DNA of 64,000 bases, taken from NCBI GenBank assembly GCA_947586185.1, contig CANPXN010000007.1, positions 19,532-83,531 on the forward strand. Reading direction: 5' to 3'. Below, piece by piece: positions 52,082 to 62,317 of this stretch. How positions within the stretch are numbered: the stretch's first letter is position 1; every line of letters begins with the position of its first letter. A model generated the notes under the pieces. The model saw nothing but the letters and a program-made list of their open reading frames with translations, was not told the DNA's origin and ran no database searches. Position numbers and translations under genes: made by a program. The DNA comes from an uncultured Clostridia bacterium. GTDB lineage: Bacteria; Bacillota; Clostridia; Oscillospirales; Ruminococcaceae.

Positions 52082-52117
52082 AGCCTCCTATGGCATTGTA
52101 GCCATAGGAGGCTTTAA
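52082..52117. terminator. rho-independent terminator
   Basis: AGCCTCCTATGGcattgtagCCATAGGAGGCTTT. Confidence 0.85.
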
Positions 52118-52127
52118 ACATATTTCT

Positions 52128-53048
52128 TTAGAAAAAGGAATCAATTATTTTATTTGATGAATCAGGTGTATATCTCCAGTATGAGATGTGATTATCATTA
52201 ACAAAATACTTTATTGGATTATGTTTATATTCTGCATTAAATACATCTACAATTATAAGCTTGACTTTCATTTTATCCGGTATAATTGACTTTATGTAAA
52301 CACTTGCATGCTGACCTATGTGTGTATCCTTTCTTGGTTCAGCAAGTCCTGCAAGATTGGGCGACAGCTCTATAAAAATGCCATAATCTTCAATAGATCT
52401 TACTACTCCGGAAACTGTTTCTCCAACGTTAAACATCTCCGCATTTTCTTCCCATGTGCCTAAAAGCTCTTTGTGCGAAAGTAATATTTTATCATTTTCT
52501 ATACCTTTAACAATAACTTTAATGTCCTGACCTGTATAAAACCTGTCTGATGGGTGAGAAATTCTTGAAACTGATATAGTATCAATTGGAATGAGAGACG
52601 GTATTCCGCAGCCAATATCTACAAAGCATCCGAATTGTTCAAGATGTGTTACTTTGGCTGGAATAATATCTCCAGGCTTAAAATTTATAATGTAATTATT
52701 ATAACATTCTTCCTGTACAGCTCTTCTGGATAAAATTGCTTCATTATTACCGTATTTATCTTTTCTTATTGAAAGTACTTTAAAACATACCGGCTTATTA
52801 ACCTTTGATATAAGAGCTATATCTCTTGTTGCTCCGCTGTCAATACCGACAGCACCTTCAACTCTTGGTATTATTCCTTTCATACATGGAAGATCTACAA
52901 TCAAATTGTGTTCATTATCACATACAGAAACACGAGCCTCAAGAATTGCTCCGCTGCTCAAAGCCTCCTGCATTGCATATTCAGAGCTGATAGCTTTTTC
53001 ATTTTCAGGTGAATTCATAATACAGCCCTCAGGTAGATACTTTTTCAT
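52128..53048 (-). CDS. S1-domain RNA-binding protein
   Basis: FKPGDIIPAKVTHLEQFGCFVDIGCGIPSLIPID and NVGETVSGVVRSIEDYGIFIELSPNLAGLAEP S1 repeats. Confidence 0.85.
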   Translation of the reverse strand: MKKYLPEGCIMNSPENEKAISSEYAMQEALSSGAILEARVSVCDNEHNLIVDLPCMKGIIPRVEGAVGIDSGATRDIALISKVNKPVCFKVLSIRKDKYGNNEAILSRRAVQEECYNNYIINFKPGDIIPAKVTHLEQFGCFVDIGCGIPSLIPIDTISVSRISHPSDRFYTGQDIKVIVKGIENDKILLSHKELLGTWEENAEMFNVGETVSGVVRSIEDYGIFIELSPNLAGLAEPRKDTHIGQHASVYIKSIIPDKMKVKLIIVDVFNAEYKHNPIKYFVNDNHISYWRYTPDSSNKIIDSFF

Positions 53049-53178
53049 AAATTCCTTGCCTTTCCGATTCGTCTGAATCTGTTTTGTAACTTATACCGGC
53101 TCCATATAGATCGGTATTGCTCAGCAGTAATGCCTCTGTAAATACTATGAGGGCATGAGTTTATTTATGCAAGGCCGC
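53049..53178 (-). promoter_or_regulatory. structured intercistronic leader before S1-domain gene
   Basis: CCTTGC/GCAAGG closing stem (53169-53174 with 53054-53059) around hairpins TACCG/CGGTA and ATGCCCTC/GAGGCAT; 3' strand overlaps Shine-Dalgarno AAGGA. Confidence 0.45.
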
Positions 53179-53544
53179 TTACGGTTCGATTTTTATTTCA
53201 TATCCTCCATATGAAGATATAATCTGGGATATATTGTGAATGTTTTTGCTTTCGCATGATATGCGCAAATGAACTGATTTTGTTAAAAGAGGTTCTTTGA
53301 TCTGTGACTCTACTATTTCTCGCGTCATAAGTCCTGTATAATAATTTGCAGAATTTATTGCGGCTGGAAGAAGCACAAACATTTTACCCGGTTCTGTGTA
53401 TTCTTCATCTGCTGATATCTTAAATTTATTTTTATTTAAAGAAATCGTGACTTTTTTTAATCCGGATACTGTTTCACGAATTCTTTTTGCTGCCATTTCT
53501 GCAAACTCAACTTCCGGAAACTCAGCTGAAATTTTTGTTATCAT
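53179..53544 (-). CDS. conserved hypothetical protein
   Basis: Intact 121-aa ORF; no recognised domain. Confidence 0.55.
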   Translation of the reverse strand: MITKISAEFPEVEFAEMAAKRIRETVSGLKKVTISLNKNKFKISADEEYTEPGKMFVLLPAAINSANYYTGLMTREIVESQIKEPLLTKSVHLRISCESKNIHNISQIISSYGGYEIKIEP

Positions 53545-53697
53545 ACCTTGTATTCTCCTTTTTTATGGTTTTGCTTTAATATTTTTTATAAAAAATCAAA
53601 AAATATTTAAAGAAAATATTGCCTATATTAAAAAAATAGGGTATAATAAAATGTAAAAGGCTTATATTTTAATTTTTATTTTTACAGGAGCATAATT

Positions 53698-53898
53698 ATG
53701 GATGTACAGCCAAAGGATATACTAATCATGAAAAAAGCTCATCCATGCGGCGGAAACAAAATGTATGTGATTCGTTCGGGTATGGATTTTAAGCTTAGGT
53801 GTGTGACCTGTTCAAGAGAATTTATGGTACCGAGAAATAAAATCGAAAAGAATATCCGACAGGTCATACGGAACGAAGCTGATAAACAGGAAATATAA
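53698..53898 (+). CDS. DUF951 domain protein
   Basis: MKKAHPCGGNKMYVIRSGMDFKLRCVTCSREFMVPR. Confidence 0.85.
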   Translation: MDVQPKDILIMKKAHPCGGNKMYVIRSGMDFKLRCVTCSREFMVPRNKIEKNIRQVIRNEADKQEI

Positions 53899-53920
53899 CA
53901 GACAGGATGGATTATAGCGT

Positions 53921-54994
53921 ATGTTGGAAAAGTTAAAATTAATGGAGCTTAGGTATAATGAAATAAGCAATAAGCTTTCAGAACCGGATGTGGTAAATGA
54001 TAACAAGCTGTATGCCGACTTAATGAAAGAGTATAAAAATCTCACTCCTATTATTGAAAAATATAATGAATATTCATCAGCAGAAAATAACTTTTCAGAA
54101 GCAAAGGAAATGCTTGAAGACGGCGGACTTGACAAGGACTTTAAGGAGATGGTTCAAAGTCAATTTGAGGAATCGAAAGAAATCATGTCTTCATGCCTTG
54201 ATGAACTTAAAATTATGCTGTTGCCAAAGGATCCTAATGATGAAAAAAATGTTATTATTGAAATCCGAGGCGGTGCAGGCGGCGAAGAAGCAGCATTATT
54301 TGCCAACTCGCTTTACAGAATGTATACTATGTATGCTGAGTCAAAGGGTTGGAAACAGGAGGTTCTTAACTCTAACGGAACAGAACTTGGAGGATATAAG
54401 GAAATCAGCTTTTTAATTGAGGGTGAAGGTGCATATTCCCGTTTTAAATATGAAAGCGGAGTTCACAGAGTTCAGCGTGTTCCTGAAACTGAATCACAGG
54501 GAAGAATCCACACCTCAACAGTTACCGTTGCAGTTCTTGTTGAAGCTGACGATGTAGAACTTGACATTAACCCTACTGATCTTAAAATAGATGTTTTCAG
54601 AGCAAGCGGTGCAGGAGGACAGCATATTAATAAAACAGAATCCGCAGTTAGAATTACTCATTTGCCTACCGGAGTAGTTGTTGAATGTCAGGATGAAAGA
54701 AGTCAGTATAAAAATAAGGATAAAGCTATGAAAATTCTTAAATCAAGACTGTACGAGTCGCTTCAGCAAGAGCATGATGATAAAATTGCATCAGAAAGAA
54801 GAATGCAGGTTGGAACTGGCGATAGGTCTGAGCGTATTAGAACATATAATTATCCTCAGGGCAGAATTACTGATCACAGAATCGGTCTGACTTTATATCG
54901 ACTTGAGGATGTGCTTAACGGAAATCTGGAAGAAATAATTGATGCGCTTGCAACAGCTGACCAGGCAGCAAAGCTTGCAATGCAGCAGAGGTAA
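53921..54994 (+). CDS. prfA: peptide chain release factor 1
   Basis: [36 protein letters not shown]. Confidence 0.97.
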   Translation: MLEKLKLMELRYNEISNKLSEPDVVNDNKLYADLMKEYKNLTPIIEKYNEYSSAENNFSEAKEMLEDGGLDKDFKEMVQSQFEESKEIMSSCLDELKIMLLPKDPNDEKNVIIEIRGGAGGEEAALFANSLYRMYTMYAESKGWKQEVLNSNGTELGGYKEISFLIEGEGAYSRFKYESGVHRVQRVPETESQGRIHTSTVTVAVLVEADDVELDINPTDLKIDVFRASGAGGQHINKTESAVRITHLPTGVVVECQDERSQYKNKDKAMKILKSRLYESLQQEHDDKIASERRMQVGTGDRSERIRTYNYPQGRITDHRIGLTLYRLEDVLNGNLEEIIDALATADQAAKLAMQQR

Positions 54995-55000
54995 AGGTCT

Positions 55001-56020
55001 ATGGAAACAGTTTTACTTTCCAGCTCAGATGCTGATCTTATTAAAGCGGCAGAGCTTATCAGAAGCGGCGAGATCGTTGGAATCCCTACTGAAACAGTAT
55101 ATGGGTTAGCAGCAGATGCAAGAAATCCCGATGCTGTTATGAAAATTTTTAAAGCAAAGGGCAGACCGGCTGATAATCCGCTTATTGTTCACATAGCAGA
55201 CATAATTGAGCTCGAACAGATCGCTCACAATATTCCTGATCTGGCATATAAGATTGCAGAAAAGTTCTGGCCAGGACCTCTTACAATTGTTCTGGATAAA
55301 AATGATGTTATACCGGATGTTACATCGGGGGGGCTTAATACAGTTGGTGTGAGAATGCCTTCAAATGTAATTGCAAATAAGCTTATTAAGCTTTCAGGAT
55401 GCCAGATCGCTGCACCGTCGGCAAACAAATCAGGATACCCGAGCCCTACTTCGGCTGAGCATGTTATAAATGATATGAATGGAATAATTCCTGCTGTTGT
55501 AAACGGTGGTGATAGCCTTTATGGTGTTGAATCAACTGTTATTTCTTTCGATGATGACAAAACTATCAGAATCCTAAGACCTGGTTTTATAACACGTAGT
55601 GATTTACTTGAAGTTACTGAAAATGTCATTATAGATGACGCAATACTGCATGATATTTCTCCGGACAGAGAAGCTCCGTCTCCGGGAATGAAATACAAAC
55701 ATTATTCTCCAAAAGCAAATGTGGTTCTCGTTGAAGGAACACTTGAAGAGTATTGCCGCTATGTGAATAAACATGCAGGAAATAACACTTATGCGCTAAT
55801 ATATGACTGCGATGTGGATAATATGGATATCACATGCCAATATGAAACCTATGGAAGCAGCAGCAGGGAACAGGCGCATAATATTTTTTCAAAACTTCGT
55901 TCATTGGATGAAAAGGGAGCGGATAATATAATCGTAAGATCACCTTCAAAGGAGGGCGTTGGTCTTGCTGTATATAACAGATTGCTGAGGTCAGCAGGAT
56001 TTGAGGTGATAAGCTTATGA
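55001..56020 (+). CDS. tsaC: L-threonylcarbamoyladenylate synthase
   Basis: GEIVGIPTETVYGLAADARN, SANKSGYPSPTSAEHV; Sua5-type C-terminal domain. Confidence 0.94.
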   Translation: METVLLSSSDADLIKAAELIRSGEIVGIPTETVYGLAADARNPDAVMKIFKAKGRPADNPLIVHIADIIELEQIAHNIPDLAYKIAEKFWPGPLTIVLDKNDVIPDVTSGGLNTVGVRMPSNVIANKLIKLSGCQIAAPSANKSGYPSPTSAEHVINDMNGIIPAVVNGGDSLYGVESTVISFDDDKTIRILRPGFITRSDLLEVTENVIIDDAILHDISPDREAPSPGMKYKHYSPKANVVLVEGTLEEYCRYVNKHAGNNTYALIYDCDVDNMDITCQYETYGSSSREQAHNIFSKLRSLDEKGADNIIVRSPSKEGVGLAVYNRLLRSAGFEVISL

Positions 56021-56652
56021 ACAGTCTTGAAGGGGTTATGGTTGTGGGACTTACCGGACAGACAGGTGCCGGTAAAACAACTGTCTGTAAGGTTTTTGAA
56101 GAAAACGGATTTTCAATTATAAATGCTGATATTATCGCAAGAAAAGTTATGGAAAAAGGGATGCCTTGTCTTTGTGAAATATGTGAATTTTTCGGAAAAG
56201 ACATACTGCTTGACGATGGGTCGCTTAACAGACAAAAACTTTCCAAGCTTGTTTTTACAGACAAGAAAAAGCTTGAACTTCTTAACAGCGTTACATATCC
56301 ATATATTACTTCTGAGATACTGAAAACCATAAGGCATTATTCAAAAAAAGGCAGTAAGCTAATTTTGCTGGACGCTCCTACGCTGTTTGAAAGCAGAGCA
56401 GACGATTTTTGCGAGCTAATTATATCAGTAATTGCAAAGGAAGCTATACGTCTAAGCCGCATAATTAACAGGGATAAGCTTACTGAAGATGCAGCTTTAA
56501 ACAGAATGTCTTCTCAGTATCAAGAGGATTTTTTTAGACAAAATTCTGACTTTATAATAAAGAATAATGGCGATATGAAAAATCTTTTTGATGTCGCTAA
56601 AGAAGTTTCGGATAAAATTAAAGATTATTATTATAATAAATATAAAAGCTAA
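56017..56652 (+). CDS. coaE: dephospho-CoA kinase
   Basis: VGLTGQTGAGKTTVCKVFEENGFSIINADIIARKVM. Confidence 0.92.
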   Translation: MNSLEGVMVVGLTGQTGAGKTTVCKVFEENGFSIINADIIARKVMEKGMPCLCEICEFFGKDILLDDGSLNRQKLSKLVFTDKKKLELLNSVTYPYITSEILKTIRHYSKKGSKLILLDAPTLFESRADDFCELIISVIAKEAIRLSRIINRDKLTEDAALNRMSSQYQEDFFRQNSDFIIKNNGDMKNLFDVAKEVSDKIKDYYYNKYKS

Positions 56653-56666
56653 CGGAGGTTGTTAAA

Positions 56667-58067
56667 ATGAGCAAAGATAAAAGCGAAGGCAAAGAACTAA
56701 AGAAAGAGCTGCTTTCAAAGAAAAATAATGCAGTACTTTCTATGAAATCAGAAGAAATTAAGAAGTGTGATAAATTCTGCGAGGGTTATAAAAAGTTTCT
56801 TGATAATGCTAAAACAGAGCGTGAAGCCGTTGAAGAAACTATTAAGATGATTGAGGCTCAGGGCTTTGTTGAATATAAAATTGGAATGAAGCTTGAAGCA
56901 GGTGATAAGATATACCGCAATAACCGTGGAAAAGCTATTATAATGGCTGTTATCGGTTCTGAAGATATTTCAAAGGGAGTTAGGCTCTGTGCAGCACACA
57001 TTGATTCACCAAGGCTTGATTTAAAACAAAATCCGCTGTATGAGAGTAATGAACTTGCACTTTTTAAAACACATTACTACGGCGGAATAAAAAAGTATCA
57101 GTGGACTACTATTCCGCTTGCGCTGCATGGAGTTATAATTAAGGCTGACGGCAGTAAAATCAGCATAAAGATCGGTGAGGATGAAGATGATCCTGTGTTC
57201 TGCGTAAATGACCTTCTTCCTCATCTTGCAACAGAGCAAATGAAAAGGACTCTGGCTCAAGGCGTAAAAGGGGAGGAGCTTAATATTCTCATAGGATCAA
57301 GACCTTTCAAGGAAGACGATCTCAGCGAAGCTGTCAAGCTTAATATAATGAGCATACTTAATGAAAAATACGGTATAATTGAGGATGATTTCATTTCAGC
57401 AGAGCTTGAAGCTGTTCCGGCATTCAAAGCAAGAGATATAGGATTTGACAGAAGTATGGTTGGCTCTTATGGCCATGATGACAGGGTATGTGCTTATACA
57501 GCGTTAATGGCAACAATAAAATGCAAGAACCCTAAGCATACAGCTGTTACCATTCTTACAGATAAGGAAGAAACCGGAAGTGATGGCAATACAGGTCTGC
57601 AATCAGCATATCTTAAATATTTTATTGCAGACATTGCTGCTGAGTTCGGATGTGAAGGACGCACTGTGCTTTCCAATTCAGAATGTATGTCAGCAGATGT
57701 TAACGCTGCATTCGACCCAACATTTCCTGATGTTATGGAGAAAAATAACTGTGCTTATATCAATCATGGCGTTGTTGTAACAAAATACACAGGAGCAAGA
57801 GGAAAATCCGGAACCTCGGATGCTTCTGCTGAATATGTTGGAAAAATCAGAAAGCTGCTTGATAAGCATGACGTTATTTGGCAGACAGGTGAGCTTGGAA
57901 AAGTCGATTTTGGCGGCGGCGGAACTGTTGCAGCATATATTGCCAATTTGAATGTGGATACAATTGACGTGGGCGTTCCGGTACTTTCTATGCATGCTCC
58001 ATTTGAAACAGTTTCAAAAATTGACGTATATATGACTTATAAAGCTTTTTTGTCATTTGTATCATAA
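56667..58067 (+). CDS. M18 family aminopeptidase
   Basis: RLCAAHIDSPRLDLKQNPLYES, LTDKEETGSDGNTGLQS, SMHAPFETVSKIDVYMTYKAF. Confidence 0.92.
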   Translation: MSKDKSEGKELKKELLSKKNNAVLSMKSEEIKKCDKFCEGYKKFLDNAKTEREAVEETIKMIEAQGFVEYKIGMKLEAGDKIYRNNRGKAIIMAVIGSEDISKGVRLCAAHIDSPRLDLKQNPLYESNELALFKTHYYGGIKKYQWTTIPLALHGVIIKADGSKISIKIGEDEDDPVFCVNDLLPHLATEQMKRTLAQGVKGEELNILIGSRPFKEDDLSEAVKLNIMSILNEKYGIIEDDFISAELEAVPAFKARDIGFDRSMVGSYGHDDRVCAYTALMATIKCKNPKHTAVTILTDKEETGSDGNTGLQSAYLKYFIADIAAEFGCEGRTVLSNSECMSADVNAAFDPTFPDVMEKNNCAYINHGVVVTKYTGARGKSGTSDASAEYVGKIRKLLDKHDVIWQTGELGKVDFGGGGTVAAYIANLNVDTIDVGVPVLSMHAPFETVSKIDVYMTYKAFLSFVS

Positions 58068-58081
58068 GGTTCAAAAAAAGC

Positions 58082-58110
58082 TTGACAAAATGGCAGTAAT
58101 ATGGTAAAAT
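58082..58110 (+). promoter_or_regulatory. promoter of rplU operon
   Basis: TTGACA - 17 bp - TAAAAT. Confidence 0.65.
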
Positions 58111-58115
58111 AATTA

Positions 58116-58190
58116 AGCCGCATATTGTACGGTTTTAAAGCTTTATATAAAAGCACCGTACGTAGCGAGTTTATGGAAAAGGCAGGTGCC
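58116..58190 (+). promoter_or_regulatory. ribosomal protein L21 leader
   Basis: GTACGGT...ACCGTAC hairpin followed by purine-rich GGCAGGTGCCGAAA, directly before rplU. Confidence 0.6.
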
Positions 58191-58194
58191 GAAA

Positions 58195-58503
58195 ATGTAC
58201 GCAGTTATTGAAACAGGCGGTAAGCAGTATCAGGTAAAGGAAGGGGATACCCTTTTTGTAGAAAAGCTTAATGCCGAAGCTGATCAGACTGTAAACTTCA
58301 AGGTTGTAGCAGTAAGCGGTGACAATGGTATTACTGTTGGTGCGCCATATGTTGATAATGCAACTGTTGAAGCTAAAGTTCTGAAGAATGGCAAGGCAAA
58401 GAAGATCACTGTTTTCACTTATAAGCCTAAGAAGGGTGAAAAGAAAAAGCAGGGTCACAGACAGCCTTACACTCAGGTAAAAATCGAAGCAATCAAGGCT
58501 TAA
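58195..58503 (+). CDS. rplU: 50S ribosomal protein L21
   Basis: [18 protein letters not shown]. Confidence 0.97.
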   Translation: MYAVIETGGKQYQVKEGDTLFVEKLNAEADQTVNFKVVAVSGDNGITVGAPYVDNATVEAKVLKNGKAKKITVFTYKPKKGEKKKQGHRQPYTQVKIEAIKA

Positions 58504-58506
58504 TCT

Positions 58507-58824
58507 ATGATTGTTGCTGAGTTCTTTCAAAAGAACGACATGATATGCGGCTTTAAGGTCTATGGACATGCAGGTTATGCTGATTTAGGAAGCGATATAG
58601 TTTGCGCAAGTATTTCTTCCGCTGTTCAGCTTACTGCAAACACAATAAGTGAGATATTCAGATTTAATGCTGAAATAACTGAAGGTGATAATGTTATAAC
58701 CTTCAAAGCTGTTGATTACTGTGATAGTGTTTTTCAGGGTATTTTGAAAGGTTTTAAGCTTCATGTTAAACTGTTATCACAGCAATTTAGTAAAAATGTT
58801 AAGATTAAAATTACGGAGGTGTAA
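58507..58824 (+). CDS. prp: ribosomal-processing cysteine protease Prp
   Basis: [33 protein letters not shown], between rplU and rpmA. Confidence 0.93.
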   Translation: MIVAEFFQKNDMICGFKVYGHAGYADLGSDIVCASISSAVQLTANTISEIFRFNAEITEGDNVITFKAVDYCDSVFQGILKGFKLHVKLLSQQFSKNVKIKITEV

Positions 58825-58826
58825 GT

Positions 58827-59108
58827 ATGCTTAAAATTAGTATGCAGTTCTTTGCTCATAAAAAAGGTGTTGGTTCAACTAAGAACGGACGTGACTCAGA
58901 AGCTAAGAGACTTGGCGTTAAGAGAGCTGACGGTCAGTATGTAACAGCTGGTAATATTATTGTACGTCAGAGAGGTACACATATTCATCCAGGTACAGGT
59001 GTAGGCATTGGTTCAGACGATACTCTTTTTGCACTTGTAAACGGTAAAGTTAAATTTGAACGTGTAGGCCGTGATCGCAAAAAGGTTTGTGTATACGCAG
59101 AGCAGTAA
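58827..59108 (+). CDS. rpmA: 50S ribosomal protein L27 with cleavable N-terminal extension
   Basis: [32 protein letters not shown]. Confidence 0.97.
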   Translation: MLKISMQFFAHKKGVGSTKNGRDSEAKRLGVKRADGQYVTAGNIIVRQRGTHIHPGTGVGIGSDDTLFALVNGKVKFERVGRDRKKVCVYAEQ

Positions 59109-59185
59109 TCAGATTCTGATTTTTTATAAAATCCCGGGCTTTTGCTTGGGATTTTGTTTTTAAAGCTAAAATTATGAGGTAGATT

Positions 59186-60463
59186 ATGTTTGTAGATAAG
59201 GCAAAAATAAAAATTAAAGCCGGAAACGGCGGAGATGGTGCAATATCCTTTCACAGAGAAAAATATGTGGCAGCCGGCGGTCCTGACGGAGGAGACGGAG
59301 GAAACGGAGGCAATGTTATTTTTATTGCTGATGATAATTATTCCTCGCTTATTGACTTTAGATATAAGCGTAAATATTCAGCAGAAAACGGACAGAATGG
59401 CGGTGCAAAGAGATGTACCGGAAAGAGCGCTCCAGATTTAATTATAAAGGTTCCAAGAGGTACTATAATCCGTAACTCTGAAACAGGACGTATTATTGCT
59501 GATGTTTCGTCAGATGAGCCTAAAATAATCGCTAAAGGCGGCAGAGGCGGCAAGGGTAATATGAACTTTGCTACGTCTACAAGGCAGATTCCTCGCTTTG
59601 CTAAGCCAGGATATCCAGGGGAAGAGCTTGAAGTAACTCTTGAGCTTAAACTTATAGCTGATGTTGGATTAGTGGGATTTCCTAACGTAGGAAAATCTAC
59701 ATTAATTTCAGTTGTCAGTGCAGCAAAGCCTAAAATCGCAAACTATCATTTTACTACCCTTACTCCTGTTCTTGGAGTTGTAAAAATTGATGCTGAACAT
59801 TCTTTTGTTATGGCAGATATACCGGGTCTTATCGAAGGTGCAAGTGATGGAATTGGACTGGGACATGAATTTTTAAGACATGTTGAGAGATGCAGACTGA
59901 TAGTACATGTGCTTGATGTATCCGGTATTGAAGGAAGAAATCCTATAGAGGATTTTAATATCATAAACGAAGAACTACAAAATTTCAGTGAAGATTTAGC
60001 AAAATGTCCTCAGATCGTTGCGGCAAATAAATCTGATATGGCAACTGATGAACAGATTTCCGATTTAAAAAATTTCATTGAAAATAAGGGTTATAAGTTT
60101 TTTTGCATTTCCGCTGCTACAACAGCAGGGACAAAAGAACTTATGCAGGCTGTATCATTAGAATTGGAGAAGCTTCCTCCTGTTAAAGAATATGAAGCAG
60201 AACCTATTACGAGGGAAGAACTTGAAAAAAGTATCTCAGATAACAATAAATTTGAAATTGAAGTTATTGATGGTATCTATTATATAGATGCGCCATGGCT
60301 TGATCCAATAATGAGAACTATCAGTATGGATGATTACTCATCATTGCAATACTTTCAGCAGGTTCTACGAAAAAGCGGTATAATAGATAAGCTGGAAGAA
60401 ATGGGTATCAATGAGGGCGATACTGTTGATATATTTGGATTTGAATTTGATTATATAAGGTAA
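59186..60463 (+). CDS. obg: GTPase Obg
   Basis: MFVDKAKIKIKAGNGGDGAISFHREKY glycine-rich domain; GFPNVGKSTLISVVSAAKPKIANYHFTTL. Confidence 0.97.
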   Translation: MFVDKAKIKIKAGNGGDGAISFHREKYVAAGGPDGGDGGNGGNVIFIADDNYSSLIDFRYKRKYSAENGQNGGAKRCTGKSAPDLIIKVPRGTIIRNSETGRIIADVSSDEPKIIAKGGRGGKGNMNFATSTRQIPRFAKPGYPGEELEVTLELKLIADVGLVGFPNVGKSTLISVVSAAKPKIANYHFTTLTPVLGVVKIDAEHSFVMADIPGLIEGASDGIGLGHEFLRHVERCRLIVHVLDVSGIEGRNPIEDFNIINEELQNFSEDLAKCPQIVAANKSDMATDEQISDLKNFIENKGYKFFCISAATTAGTKELMQAVSLELEKLPPVKEYEAEPITREELEKSISDNNKFEIEVIDGIYYIDAPWLDPIMRTISMDDYSSLQYFQQVLRKSGIIDKLEEMGINEGDTVDIFGFEFDYIR

Positions 60464-60467
60464 GACT

Positions 60468-60857
60468 ATGAATAAAATAAATCAATACAGCCCTTTAGCT
60501 CTTGCATTTTTAGGCGATAGCGTTTACGAGGTTTTAGTTCGTGAACACATTTTGCAAATAGCAAATATGCCTGTTGCAAAGCTTCATAAAATAAAAGTTA
60601 ATCGTGTTTGTGCCGAATATCAGTCAAGAGCATTGGAAAAAGTTATGCCTATGCTTAATGAAGAAGAAATTTCTTTTGTAAAGCGGGGAAGAAATGCAAC
60701 AGGAAATTCTGTTCCAAAGCATTCAAATACTGCTGATTACAGGAGAGCTACTGCTCTGGAATGTTTATTCGGTTATCTCCATCTTTCAGGTCAAACAGAA
60801 AGAATATCTCAGCTTTTTGAAATTATCTGGAATATGGAAGAAGTAATAATTCCTTGA
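60468..60857 (+). CDS. mrnC: mini-ribonuclease III
   Basis: LALAFLGDSVYEVLVREHIL, KRGRNA, KHSNTADYRRATALECLFGYLHL. Confidence 0.93.
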   Translation: MNKINQYSPLALAFLGDSVYEVLVREHILQIANMPVAKLHKIKVNRVCAEYQSRALEKVMPMLNEEEISFVKRGRNATGNSVPKHSNTADYRRATALECLFGYLHLSGQTERISQLFEIIWNMEEVIIP

Positions 60858-60871
60858 GAGGTGTAAATTTT

Positions 60872-61606
60872 ATGTCAGGACATTCAAAATGGAACAATAT
60901 TAAAAGAAAAAAAGAGGCTACTGACGCCGTAAAGGGTAAAATTTTTACAAAGATCGGCCGCGAAATTACTGTTTGTGTCAAAGAAGGCGGCCCTGATCCA
61001 AACAACAATGCAAAGCTTCGTGATCTTATTGCAAAAGCTAAAGCCAATAATGTACCTAACGATAATATTGACAGGGTCATTAAAAAAGCGGCAGGCGGCG
61101 GAGACAAAAACAATTACGAAACAATGGTTTATGAGGGATATGGTCCAAACGGTGTTGCAGTTATCGTTGAATGCCTTACAGATAATAAAAATCGTACAGC
61201 AGGAGATATCCGTCATTACTTCGATAAATTCGGCGGTAACCTTGGAACCTCAGGCTGTGTATCATTTATGTTCAGCAAAAAAGGCATAGTTATTGTTGAA
61301 AACAATAATGTTGATGAAGATGTAATTATGGAAGATGCATTTGAATTTGATGCGCTTGACCTTTCTGTAGATGAAGATGCAATCGAAATAGAATGTGAGC
61401 CTGAATCTGTATCAAAGCTTCGTGAAGGCCTTACTCAAAAAGGATACAATGTTTTGTCGGCTGAATCTGAACAGATTCCAGCTACATATACAGCACTTAC
61501 TGATGAAGATCACATTAAAAAGATGAACTTACTTCTTGAACATTTGGAAGATAACGATGATGTCCAAAATGTTTATCATAACTGGGAAATGAATCAAGAA
61601 GGCTAA
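60872..61606 (+). CDS. yebC: YebC/TACO1 family protein
   Basis: MSGHSKWNNIKRKKEATDAVKGKIFTKIGREI. Confidence 0.96.
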   Translation: MSGHSKWNNIKRKKEATDAVKGKIFTKIGREITVCVKEGGPDPNNNAKLRDLIAKAKANNVPNDNIDRVIKKAAGGGDKNNYETMVYEGYGPNGVAVIVECLTDNKNRTAGDIRHYFDKFGGNLGTSGCVSFMFSKKGIVIVENNNVDEDVIMEDAFEFDALDLSVDEDAIEIECEPESVSKLREGLTQKGYNVLSAESEQIPATYTALTDEDHIKKMNLLLEHLEDNDDVQNVYHNWEMNQEG

Positions 61607-61620
61607 AATATATAAAACTT

Positions 61621-61662
61621 TCTCTCTGTCTTATAATATTCTATAAGGCAGAGAGATTTTAT
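61621..61662 (+). terminator. rho-independent terminator
   Basis: TCTCTCTGtcTTATA...TATAAggCAGAGAGA-TTTT. Confidence 0.75.
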
Positions 61663-61788
61663 GGTTAAGGGGAAATAGCCAAGCAACTACGCAGGTCAGA
61701 GCGTGAAGAAAAGAAAAAAAGCGAAAAAAAGTAAAATAACGAATTGCACCAAATGTAAGAGATGTGCAGTTTGTATAGGGTTAAGAGG

Positions 61789-61887
61789 TTCGGAGAAAAG
61801 ACAGAATGTATTGTCTCCGAATATCCCCCCTTTCTTCCTTCCTCGGGGTTTGGGGCAGAGCCCCATTTTAAATCATGCCGAAGGCAT
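61789..61887. repeat. cluster of three intergenic palindromes
   Basis: TTCGGAGA...TCTCCGAA (61789-61821), GGGGCagaGCCCC (61852-61864), ATGCCgaaGGCAT (61875-61887). Confidence 0.6.
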
Positions 61888-62010
61888 ACATTTCTTATTT
61901 TCCTATAAAATTTATATAAAGTGCTTAATTTAAAGTATCGCTGCATCTCACCTTATTTTTATAAAATGTATAACACTTCTTAAATTCTATATGTCAATAA
62001 ATAAACTGAA

Positions 62011-62042
62011 ACGCCAGAGAGTTATCTCTCAGGCGTTTTTAT
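62011..62042. terminator. rho-independent terminator
   Basis: ACGCCagAGAGttatCTCTcaGGCGTTTTT. Confidence 0.75.
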
Positions 62043-62263
62043 ATAATATCAATAATATAATATAGTTAAAAAGCTAAAGTTACGTGCCTCCCATTTTCAA
62101 CTGTTGTAAGCTGTTGGATTTGTTGTAAATGTTTTCATTTTCAATAAATTCAATATCTTTCAATGGTTGAAAATGTGCCTGTGCGCAGCACACGATTTCG
62201 TTATCAAACCTTAACCAGTTGGAAGTACGAATTATTTATATTGTAAACATGAATACGCTGAAA

Positions 62264-62296
62264 AAAGAGGCATGCCCATGGGCATACCTCTTAATT
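62264..62296. terminator. bidirectional-looking hairpin terminator
   Basis: AAGAGGcATGCCCATGGGCATacCTCTT downstream of the minus-strand DUF2726 gene. Confidence 0.65.
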
Positions 62297-62317
62297 GCTA
62301 TATAGCGGAAGTTTGAG

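Noticed and set aside
61703-61933. 76-aa ORF after yebC
   Set aside because: Runs through the palindrome cluster and has biased, repeat-derived composition; likely non-coding
62041-62250. dif/XerCD-like site for prophage integration
   Set aside because: TATTGTAAACA (near 62240) and ATAAT...GTTAAA (near 62051) only partly resemble dif arms and spacing is off by 1-2 nt; needs comparison with an empty site
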